Source of the DNA: Mikania micrantha
Taxonomy: Eukaryota; Streptophyta; Magnoliopsida; Asterales; Asteraceae
Assembly (NCBI GenBank): GCA_009363875.1
Contig: CM018693.1
Location: 77,984,028 to 78,048,027 of the forward strand
DNA length: 64,000 bases
Direction: 5' to 3'
The translations under genes were made by a program, and so were the position numbers. Positions 1 to 9,070 of this stretch are shown piece after piece; the first letter of the stretch is position 1, and every line of letters starts with the position of its first letter. The notes under the pieces were generated by a model. That model was not told the origin of the DNA. It saw nothing but the letters and a program-made list of their open reading frames with translations, and did no database searches.

Positions 1-108
1 TCTTTTCAATCCAGGCCACCAAAAGTTTTCTCTTAGCTCATGGTACATTTTAGCGTTGCCTGGATGTATTGAGTATCTAGACTTATGGGCTTCTTCCAAA
101 AGAATTTC
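1..108 (-). pseudogene. Gypsy-A integrase zinc-finger fragment (H2C2), split by Copia-A
   Basis: Read on the minus strand this encodes an integrase N-terminal zinc-binding motif: HKSRYSIHPG, then a KMYHELR segment and FWWPG. It continues the Gypsy-A pol frame that stops at 12606 on the other side of Copia-A. Removing Copia-A and one copy of the ATTTC duplication restores one continuous frame. The two cysteines of the H2C2 finger and the catalytic core are beyond the window edge. Confidence 0.85.
104..108. repeat. Copia-A target site duplication, left copy (ATTTC)
   Basis: ATTTC lies immediately left of the TG of the left LTR. An identical ATTTC lies immediately right of the other LTR at 12606-12610. 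Five-base duplications are normal for plant LTR retrotransposons and fix both element ends. Confidence 0.95.
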
Positions 109-318
109 TGTAGGTCCTCAAACAGATCAAGATCCAAACTTTATCTCTGTAAACATCATCATTGATCTCTAACAAGTGCGGAATCCAAGTTAGAAACAAG
201 AAAGCAAGTAGAAAAATGCAAACTTTATAAATATTGCAAAACTTCGAGTACAAGCGCCTCAATACGTCTAGAGAGCGTATGCCTCGGGATTCCAACCTAA
301 ACCTGTACAAAATGCGTC

Positions 319-326
319 TATTTATA
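319..326 (-). promoter_or_regulatory. Copia-A LTR TATA box (3' LTR copy)
   Basis: The minus strand reads TATAAATA. The copy in the 5' LTR at 12440-12447 should be the one that drives the element. The nearest upstream sequence is the palindrome cluster at 339-415. Confidence 0.6.
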
Positions 327-366
327 CTAGGCCTAGGTGTACACGAAATCTAAATACACAAAAAGG

Positions 367-397
367 TTCGAGTACACGACCACTTCGTGTACTCGAA
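367..397. promoter_or_regulatory. Perfect inverted repeat in Copia-A U3
   Basis: The arms TTCGAGTACACGA (367-379) and TCGTGTACTCGAA (385-397) are exact reverse complements with a 5-base spacer (380-384). Further GTACACGAA half-sites flank it at 339-347 and 402-411. The cluster sits about 20-90 bp upstream of the TATA box. It may be an enhancer or a protein-binding array. The same hairpin is at 12488-12518 in the 5' LTR. Confidence 0.75.
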
Positions 398-484
398 ATG
401 CTGTACACGAAAATTAAACTGAAATCTGAGATTTGACTCTTCCGTGTTGACTTTGTCAGTCTTCATCGTTCAGCGGGCTTTACA

Positions 485-494
485 AACTCCCCCT
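485..494 (-). other. Copia-A polypurine tract
   Basis: The minus strand reads AGGGGGAGTT directly against the start of the 3' LTR. This is the expected position and composition for the plus-strand primer used in reverse transcription. Confidence 0.85.
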
Positions 495-506
495 AGACTG
501 GCGAAG

Positions 507-1245
507 TCATCCTATCGGAAGAGAGACATTGTGTGGCCCTGCTCCAGCATACAGCTTTAGCTTCATGGCATAAGCAACAACTCGTGTAAATGGCTTAGCC
601 AGCTCATCATTTCCGGAATATACACGTATAGGAGAGTTGTGCAGCTTCATCATGTCATCTTTACCATACTTCAGAAGATCCATAGGGTCAAGAATCATGT
701 CGATGTCATCAACATCATCTATGTTCCTAAGAATAACTGCAGCAAGGTTCAGATCATCAAAGTACCATGACAGAAAGTTAGCCAAAGAGTTATCAGGAAC
801 TCTTGGCGAGACGGGCACTGCTTGCATCACATGAGGAGGAGGGTACCTATAGTACACCCAAGGCTTCCTCGTCTTTGGATCAATGATGCACGAAGAGACA
901 AAGCGTCGTCCCTTAGCTGTGCGCATGACAGGAAAATCCTTCTCACACTGATCTTTGATAAACTTTGCGAACAAATCAGCCTGTGAGTCCTTAGACGGAT
1001 TGAAGAACATAGCCTTGTCGATGCTTCTGATGTCAACTTTAGGTAAGGAACAAAATCTGTAGGCTTCTTGTAAAATTCGACTTTTCCACTCATCCGTTTC
1101 ACCAAGTAGATATCTCTCGGTTTGTCGTACATCCAGCAGCATATATTTGATCTATCATTGCGAACTGCAAAAAGGTTTCTGTCATCAGAAATGAAGGTAT
1201 GCTCTGGATGTTGATCTCCCATTTCTCTGAACCAAGCCTCTTTGT
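507..1245 (-). pseudogene. Copia-A ORF3, C-terminal segment (frameshifted)
   Basis: Two overlapping open frames (827-1222 and 507-1142) carry what looks like one continuous C-terminal domain. The first contains MGDQHPEHTFISDD and WMYDKPRDIYLVKR. The second contains SIDKAMFFNPSKDSQADLF and WVYYRYPPPH and ends 22 bp before the PPT. The useful frame changes near 1045, and the join to the central segment needs another shift near 1250. I recognise no catalytic motif or obvious membrane segment here. The function is unknown. Sirevirus ORF3 proteins are often called env-like, but nothing visible here proves that role. Confidence 0.6.
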
Positions 1246-2830
1246 CTACAGGAGGGGCGGCGTCCAGTCTTTCTTACGATCAAACCAGCTATCTATCACT
1301 TCATTCAGTGAAGTGACCTCATTTCCCAACGCATCGATGTATTTGTGGGCATACAAATAATCAATATAGGGGTCTGAAGAAACGTTGCCAAGGATGATGT
1401 TTTCTGGTTCTTCTTCTACAGATGCCCCTGCAGAAGATTTGGCTTGGTCGTTCTTCGCATCACTCGGAGATCCAAAATCAAAACTATCTGGAAGATCATC
1501 AAAAATGCTGTCAAGTCTGGATCCAGTCTCGTCGGGCTGTACACAATCGCCAAAGAGGATGTCATCTGGAATGTCTCCAAATAGATCATCATACAAACCA
1601 GAAGGCTTGTCGGAAGATGATGGATTCCCAGAGTCTCCACCCTGATCTTTGTCATCAGGAGGACCTTGGTCTTTATCTTGGTCATCTCCATCTTTATCAT
1701 CTTTGTCGCCTTGGTCGTCTTTATCATCCTTGTCCTTCTTTTCATCTTTATCTTCCTTTTGATCTTGTTCATCATTTCCATCATTATCATCATCATCACT
1801 GTCGTCACTGTCATCACTGACATCCATGACTTCATCTTCAGACTCGGATACTTCTTCTCCTTTGAGTCGTTTGATATCCCTCTGCATCTTGTGGTTCTCT
1901 AACAGAAGAATTCTGATGAATTTCTCATGCGCCTTAACCTTTCCTCTGCACTTGTTCAGATGAGAACATATTTTGATCTTCCCTTCTCGCAAGTTCATGA
2001 TCATCTTGTCTTTTCTCTCAGCATCCTTTTCTAACTGATAGACTCGCTCTTGAAGTCCGATCAGATCCACAGGCACCTGTTGTGGTTCGTAAGGTGAATC
2101 GGAACGCAAAGGAGATTTTCCTTTGCTGCTTCCGGATTGTGGTGTAGGTGATTTGGCTTTGGTTTTGGCTTTAGGCTGAATGGTGACTGATGGACGTGTG
2201 GAGGGAACTCGGATGATGAGTTTGGTTTTCGAAGGTTTGGATGCAGGTTTAGATTGTTGTGGCTTAATGGGTTGAGAAGGTTTAGGCGGTGGAGGTGGTT
2301 GAGTGACAAGTGGTGGTGAAGGTGGTTTTGTGACATGAGGTGGTGATGGTGGTAATGTAACATGAGGTGGTGATGGCGGTAATGTGACATGAGACGGTGA
2401 TGGTGGTTTAGTGACGTGAGGTGGTGATGGTGGTAATGTAACCTGAGGTGGTGATGGTGGTTTGGTGACAGGAATGGGTTTAACTGGTGCCTGTGTCATG
2501 ACAGCAGCAGCAGAAGAGAAAGATAAGCTGGAGAGAACAGACTGAAGCCTCGGGTCTCTTGCCTTTCGTGCCATAGTCTTTTGCCTTTTCTTCTTTGGCG
2601 AAGATTCGGGAGTGGGAGTATAATCAACATCTTGAACATCTTCCCTTTCTTGCCTTGTGAGAGGTGGCCTCTCTGGGACAAAATCTTCACTTGATGAAGA
2701 AGAAGAAGCATCAGCTGCAGCTTTTGTAGCTTCACTTGCTTTAGCTTTAGAACTTGTAGCCTGAGTGTCATGCTCTTCTGCCACTATAGCCACTGGGGTC
2801 CCTGGCATATCCTCATCCATCCCATCTCCC
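1246..2830 (-). pseudogene. Copia-A ORF3, central low-complexity segment
   Basis: An open frame of about 527 codons. In order it has a Ser/Ala-rich, basic N-terminal stretch (KKKRQK); seven imperfect 9-residue proline repeats of the TKPPSPPHV type (27-bp DNA period, about 2286-2475); a Ser/Lys-rich linker; a predicted coiled coil (about residues 255-330, containing LQERVYQLEKDAERK); a long Asp/Lys/Glu run (1640-1820); and an acidic tail with a DPYIDYLYAHKYIDALG motif. Proline-rich, coiled-coil and acidic blocks are common in Sirevirus third ORFs. It joins the N-terminal segment only after a frame change near 2835. The frame ends just before the C-terminal segment at a short C-rich run near 1250. 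Confidence 0.65.
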
Positions 2831-3593
2831 ACAAATCTCCCAATTTGATCAAGGGTCTCTGACCGGTGTATTGCTTCTTTCCCCGTTTACTCATCTTCAT
2901 GTAGCCGAAGATATCGTCTCGCATCCTCTTAACTTCCAGCGAACCAAATGTGCGTTGCAGGTTCGGATATCTTTTATCCAGAATAATCTGAATGAATCTT
3001 GGAAAGGCCAGGAATCTTTCTTTCCTCTTGCCTTTGATATTCGCGTGCATATCCTGAAAAATCATCCTTGAGAAGTTGAAATCTTCTCCAAGTGCTAGGG
3101 CCACCATGCATGAACTCAGTGTCTGATTAAGCACATCATATCCGCCCTTACGTCCGGATAAACATTGTGTCACCACATGTGCCAGATACCTCCAGTACGG
3201 GTGTAACAGTTTCTTCTCAGTAGGTGGGTAGGCTCCTTCGTGTCCCATCTGGTAAACAGTTCGGTTTACCAGACCTTGGTCTAGCTCCACAGGGTCAGAT
3301 TCCTTGTCTCCAAACTGTAGACAATCCCTGATGATTTGCTCTGTAATGATGATGGAGTGACCCTGGATCTTTCCGACTATACTGATGTTTCCATCCGCAT
3401 CAATACCTTCCTCAACCGTGCTCCAGAAATCTCGAATAAATGAGGTAACGATTTGAGGGTACTCCATGATAGCGTAGTTGACGGGAGACAATATCAGGCC
3501 TTCGATCATGCTCTGAAACTCTGAGTGCTTGGCTGGTGGTTCCCCAAGGAAAGCAGTCATGTTATGATCATGTACAAACCGTAATTCAGCCAT
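2784..3593 (-). pseudogene. Copia-A ORF3, N-terminal conserved domain
   Basis: This frame starts with MAELRFVHDHNMTAFLGEPP and reads 269 codons. It contains IIITEQIIRDCLQFGD and FPRFIQIILDKRYPNLQ, then loses frame near 2835. The domain resembles a plant transposon-associated domain that I recall from third ORFs of Asteraceae Copia elements. That recognition is from memory and was not searched. It is the best-conserved part of ORF3. The ATG follows a 2-kb spacer after pol, so expression probably needs a spliced or separate mRNA. No signal peptide is evident at the N-terminus. Confidence 0.65.
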
Positions 3594-3706
3594 CTGAAAC
3601 AGAAAACTGATTAAGTTAGACGAAGTGTTGAAGCAATACTCGAAAATTTCAAAAATTTTTCAAAAATTTTCTAAGTGTTGAAGTCATCTCCTCGGAGCAA
3701 GAGGTG

Positions 3707-3857
3707 TACACGAAACAAATCGAGTACACGAAGTAGGTTTTGTACACGAAGTGTGTTGTGTACACGAACTGAGTCCAGTACACGAAGTCTGATCTGTACA
3801 CGAAGTCTGATCTGTACACGAAGTCTGATCTGTACACGAAATATTCGTGTACACGAA
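3707..3857. repeat. GTACACGAA repeat array upstream of ORF3
   Basis: About eight TACACGAA cores occur in 150 bp. Three consecutive copies of the 18-mer gtacacgaagtctgatct start at 3778. The array ends with the perfect 14-base palindrome TTCGTGTACACGAA (3844-3857). The same core occurs in the LTR U3 and in the gag leader of this element only. Confidence 0.85.
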
Positions 3858-4345
3858 CCTGAGAAATTTCGTGTACTTAAAATCCTTAGAAAAGTTTATC
3901 ATTTTGGCTCCATAGAAATTCTAAACCGATTCAATATACTCGGAATTGAAAGGCGACCAACATATTTACAAATTGACTTTCAATTCCAAGTATTTCTTGG
4001 TCAATTTGACCAAAAGCTTCCTGTATACGAAAATCACGTACTCGAAATTGTATTTTGACCATAACTTTCAAATCCGCGGTCAAAATTTGATAAAAATCTA
4101 TACCTAGAGTCGCCTAGTGATGATCTATAAGATAGCCGGAGTAGAATTTCGAAAACTGGTCTGGAAATGAAAATTGCGTTATGGTGTAATCGAAACTGAA
4201 ATCGTGTATACGAAAATTATGGTACACGAAATTGGGTATAGTTGAACTATTTATAGACCTGATTTCGTGTACGTAATTTCGTGTACTCGATTTCGAATAC
4301 GCACCATTTAATTTTCTTATTTCGAATTTAATATTCTAACTTTTC

Positions 4346-4424
4346 TAAAATAAAATAAAATAAAATAAAATAAAATAAAATAAAATAAAATAAAATAAAA
4401 TAAAATAAAATAAAATAAAATAAA
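4346..4424. repeat. (TAAAA)n microsatellite
   Basis: About 15 consecutive TAAAA units with no visible interruption, inside the Copia-A spacer. On the element's coding strand it is a TTTTA tract. Confidence 0.95.
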
Positions 4425-5569
4425 CTTTGAACAAGTTTTAAAGTTTAGTCGGCTCAAATTTGTGGGATCAAATCTGTTATCAAAATTTTAACTATATTAG
4501 ATAATTTCTTAAAGAAGCACAACCTTTAAATAGCTATTCCCTACCAATTATTTCCACTCGTTATTTCATCTCTTAAAGATCAGTTATATGATCAAGTTTT
4601 TCTGAAAATATCTTTTGGGAAAATTTGTGATCAATTAGATTGTAAGACTAGATTAATATGCAACCTATCAGTCTTGTTAAATCCTTTGATTCAAACTTTG
4701 ATTGTGTTTCAACGAACTTCAAATTATTTTGACAGAGTTTTAAGATGAGAAAAGAAAAGAACAGATCTAGTAGGTTTAGAATCAAGAACAAGAAGGGGTT
4801 CTATCATCTTGTGCTCATTGGCATCTTTTATTTTCTGATCTGCAGACACATTGGCCTTAACGTCACACATCCAGTTCTTTGCTTACGCAAAATATAGAAT
4901 GCTTCAGTAGGTATTTCCCGCTCTTTGTTTGCACAAAACATGGAAAATACCCGAGTTTTTCAAACACAATTTCAAGTTTATGGAAACACAATCTTGTTTT
5001 GATTCAAGGATTTAAACAAGAAGTCAAATAGTTGTCACACGTTTCTAGTTATCTAATGATCACAATTTCACACTTATTTATCTATTTATATGTATTTTAA
5101 GTTTGATCAAGTCTGATTATTTAAGTTTTGAAAAACTCATTTCAACTTCTTAGCATAGAATAGATATTCAAGGTTGTGATTTCTTTTGAGATCATAATAA
5201 GATAGTGAAATTTTGATCCTTAGAGATTATTTCACTTCCCAATTTGATCTATTCACTTTGCTTGTCCAAATAAAATCTTTTTGTATTTTCTTAAGTTTTT
5301 GTAAAGTTAAAATTTTAAAAATGTTTTTGTAATTTTCTTTGAATAGCTAGAGACAACATCTCCTTTTCTTAAGATTTCAAAACTTAACTCCCCCTAAACT
5401 TATAGATTATCTTAGACTGACTCAAAAACCAACCAAAAATCTTTTTGTTGTTTTTGTAAATTTTCTGACTCAAGGAATGAAAAATCTTTTTGTTGTTTTT
5501 GTAAATTTTCTCCCCCTAAATTTGTGACTATGGGAGGACACAAATTTTAATGTATTTACAAAAATACTT

Positions 5570-8165
5570 TTAATTAAAGCTTATTAATTTGAGAGAGGCA
5601 AGCAGGTGATGGAAGCGTGCTGTATCGAACGGTTTTGTGAAAAGGTCCGCTAGATTGTCATCAGTATGGACCTTTTCAAGATGAATCAGTTTTCGTTCGA
5701 AACAGTCACGAATGAAGTGAATCCGGATGTCAATATGTTTAGTTTTGGAGTGTTGTACCGGATTCTTGACGATTTGTAGGGCTGCTTCATTGTCACAATA
5801 AATAGGAGAGTCAAGAAAGTTCAAACCGTAATCGAGAAGTTGTTGTTGCATCCAGATAACCTGAGAGCAGCAACTGGAAGCAGCAACATATTCAGCTTCT
5901 GCGGTGGATGTGGATACTGTGGTCTGCTTCTTGCATTGCCATGAAACAAGACGATCTCCCAGGTACTGACACCCACCCGTGGTTGACTTCCTATCCAGGT
6001 TACATCCACCAAAGTCACTGTCTGAGTATGCAAATAATTGAAACTCAGAGTTCTTTGGATACCAAAGTCCGAGCTTAGGTTTCCCGACTAGGTACCGAAA
6101 GATTCTCTTGACAGCTATGAGGTGAGATGCCTTCGGATTTGCCTGATATCTGGCACACTGACATACTGAAAACATAATATCTGGACGACTAGCAGTCAGA
6201 TACATCAGAGAACCAATCATCGAGCGATAGAGATGCTGATCAACATCTTCACCATCCAAGTCCGAAGTCAGGATAGGACGTGCAGCCATGGGAGTGGATG
6301 CCGGCTTTGACTCCGTCATTTTGAATTTGTTCAAAATGTCTGTGACATATTTTCCTTGGTGAATCAGCACACCCTTACAATCTTGCTTTACCTGCAGACC
6401 CAGAAAGAAGGTCATTTCTCCCATTGCGCTCATCTCAAATTTCTTCTTCATTACCCCTTCAAATTCCTTGCACAATGCTGAGCTGGTGGAGCCAAATATG
6501 ATGTCATCCACATAGATTTGAACGAGAATTAAATCATTCTTATCTTTGCGGACGAACAAGGTCTGATCAATAGCTCCACGAGTATATCCATTTGCGAGTA
6601 GGTGATCAGTAAGCGTAGCATACCATGCTCGCGGTGCTTGATGAAGGCCGTAAAGAGCTTTGTCTAACTTGTAGACATGCTCTGGATACTGAGAGTCTTC
6701 AAAACCAGGGGGTTGGCACACATATATTTCCTCCTTTACCTTTCCGTATAAGAAAGCTGTTTTCACATCCATCTGATATACCGTAAAGTTCATATAGGAG
6801 GCATAAGCCAAGAAAATCCGTATGGCCTCAAGTCTCGCAACCGGTGCAAAGACTTCTTCATAATCTATCCCCTCCTGCTGATAAAATCCTTGAACGACCA
6901 GTCTGGCTTTGTTTCTGATAATTACACCAGAATCATCTCTCTTGTTTCTGAAAACCCATCTGGTTCCTATAGGCAATTTTCCCTTGGGTAGAGGAACCAG
7001 ATTCCAAACCTTTAGCTTCTCAAACTGCATCAACTCTTCTTGCATTGCCTCAACCCAGCTGGACTCCTTTAGAGCCATTTTGACATTCTTGGGTTCAACC
7101 TGTGAAATAAAACAAGAATATAAACAAGAGTTAATAGGACCTGATTGACTTCGAGTGAGTGTCTCTTCAGGCAACGTGTTCTGAACTGTAATGGATTTGC
7201 TTCGAGTAAGAACGCCTTCTGAGAGAGGTCCAATAATATTCTCCACTGGATGATTCTTGTTTACACCAAGTGTTGGCACTTCTTCTACAGCCAGATTATC
7301 TAGCAGGTTGCTGATGTTATTGACTTGTTCTTCACTTGAAGAGGAAATGTGGTCAATAGGAGCAGTTTCACTTGCTTCAGCTCCAGGATCCACACAATGT
7401 TCCTCAGGAATGCTATCTGAGAAGAGTGGATTATTAAAGGTCTGGTGGGAGGAGGATGAGACTTGATCCGTTTCTGGAAGTGGTTGAACAGACTGAGAAG
7501 TGTCAGGTTCTGATGGGAGAACTTCTTGTACAGGGGTCGGCTGAGCTGGAGGGGCACGATGATACATTCCTGGAGGGTCAACTGTCAGATGACTAGGATC
7601 ACAAGGAACATAGTCAACTCTGTAGTCCATGTCATCACCTGTGAAAAATTCATCAGCTTGCTCAGATCCTCCTGCATTCTCAGATGGAGTACTGAAGGGC
7701 CTAAAAGTGGAGTCATACTCAAACAGCCAGTTTGGACCAGAACCAGCATCAGTAGAGTTCATTTCTTGCCAATCTATGTAGTATGATTCCACAATCATCC
7801 GAGTTTTCTTGTTATAAACTCTGTATGCTGCCCTTTCAGACGAGTAGCCTACGAAGTAACACTCATCTGCCTTATCATCAAACTTATGATTAGGCTCTGT
7901 ATGAAGAAGAGTGCAAGGACATCCGAATGACTTGAAGTGTCCAACTTTGGGCTTCTGATTGAATAGAATCTCGTAGGGAGTCTTATGATGACGCTTGTTC
8001 AGAAGTGCTCTATTTTGAACATAGCACGCAGTGTTAACTGCCTCAGCCCAGAAAAAGATTGGTAGCTTTGATTCTGACAACATCGTTCGTGCAGCTTCTA
8101 TAAGCGTTCTGTTTCTCCTTTCAGCAACTCCATTTTGCTGAGGCGTTCTAGCTGCACTGTATTGC
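5570..8165 (-). pseudogene. Copia-A pol part 2: integrase end, reverse transcriptase, RNase H
   Basis: The frame is open from about 8165. Integrase resumes with TPQQNGVAERRNRTL, which holds the catalytic glutamate, and continues through FFWAEAVNTACYVQN. After a variable linker come the RT blocks: WVFRNKRDDSGVI, ARLVVQGF, YQMDVKTAFLYG, the YVDD active site within LVQIYVDDIIFGS, and FFLGLQV. RNase H follows with YSDSDFGG, STAEAEYVAAS, IYCDNEAA and a C-terminal ADLFTKPFD, typical of Copia pol. The domain order and length (about 860 codons) are normal. The only break is the frameshift at 8166 that separates it from part 1, at an AAAAGGG run where one base seems missing. Confidence 0.93.
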
Positions 8166-9066
8166 CTAGCTATCCCTTTTCATCACAGAAATCTATAAGA
8201 GTCTGATTTCTAAATTCAGTTCCATTATCAGTTCTGATCACCTTGACTTTTAGATTCTTCTGATTTTCAATCAAGGTAATGAACTTCTTCAAAATCTCTG
8301 GAGCTTCATCTTTCTTAGCTAGAAAGAACACCCAAGTGAATCTGGAATAATCATCTGTCACAACGAGACAGTATGACTTTTTCCCGATACTCATTACGTT
8401 AATCGGTCCGAAAAGATCCATGTGAAGAAGTTGAAGAACTGAAGAGATGGAATTGAACAATTTTGGCTTGTGAGGTCTCTTGTGTTGTTTCCCTTTTGCA
8501 CAAGCGATACATTTCTCAATAGTGGAGAAATCTTTAGAAGGTAGACCAATGACGTGATCTCCCTTGGCCAGTCTGTTCAGATTCTTTAGGTTTACATGAC
8601 CTAGTCTCCGATGCCACAACAGACAATCATGCTCCGATGCTTTAGAAAACAAGCAAGTGTTCTCTGTAAACGAATCTGAGCTCATGTCAATAATGTATGC
8701 ATTGTTTATCCTTGGAGTTCTCATCAGAATCCACTTCTCAGGCACTACAAAGCCAGGCTTCAGAATAAGACATTCTTTGTTTGTGAAGTGTGTGGAAAAG
8801 CTCTTATCACAGATTTGAGAAACACTCAGAAGACTGTGATTGAGCTCTTCAACATAGTACACATCTTCAAAACTAAGAGTTCCATTAGTGACCGTGCCCT
8901 TCATGCTTATCCTTCCTCCCTTGTCTCCAGCAAATGATACATAACCTCCATTGAATGGTGTAACTTCATGCAACTGAGAGAAATCCCCAGTCATATGCCG
9001 GGAACAGCCACTATCTACATACCAAACGTGTTTAAGCTTGCTTGGCTTTCCCTGCACAGTATACAT
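8166..9066 (-). pseudogene. Copia-A pol part 1: protease and integrase core
   Basis: This frame begins at the aspartic protease (HVWYVDSGCSRHMTG, catalytic DSG). It continues with the GAG-pre-integrase zinc region (LWHRRLGHVN ... CIACAKGKQHKR) and the integrase core. The first aspartate is in HMDLFGPI and the second in IRTDNGTEF. The frame stops in the DEKG run just before the region holding the catalytic glutamate, which resumes in another frame. The ATG at 9066 lies just after the gag stop and one base out of the gag frame. Confidence 0.9.
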
Positions 9067-9070
9067 TCAA

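Larger units (their letters stand above)
109..484 (-). repeat. Copia-A 3' LTR
   Basis: A 376-bp LTR that begins TGTAGGTCC and ends CTTTACA on the plus strand. It matches 12230-12605 base for base as far as I can read. On the minus strand, TATAAATA (319-326) lies downstream of a palindrome cluster (339-415). Confidence 0.95.
3594..5569 (-). other. Copia-A pol-ORF3 spacer
   Basis: About 2 kb with no credible coding frame. Next to ORF3 it holds a dense cluster of GTACACGAA-type motifs (3700-4300), including an 18-bp tandem repeat. A (TAAAA)n tract follows, then AT-rich sequence to the end of pol. Short stretches near 5385 and 5510 read CTCCCCCTAAA on the plus strand, so the minus strand carries GGGGGAG as in the PPT. 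A 14-base match (about ttctaagtgttg) recurs upstream of both gag (11770s) and ORF3 (3668s), suggesting the two leaders are related. Confidence 0.6.

Noticed and set aside
507..3593. ORF3 as a functional envelope gene
   Set aside because: No signal peptide, membrane segment or cleavage site is visible, and the frame is broken in at least three places. Only the position matches env-like ORFs of Sireviruses.
3707..3860. Regularly spaced short repeats resembling a CRISPR array
   Set aside because: Units are 18-25 bp with no unique 30-bp spacers, inside a plant retrotransposon. It is a tandem/palindromic motif cluster.
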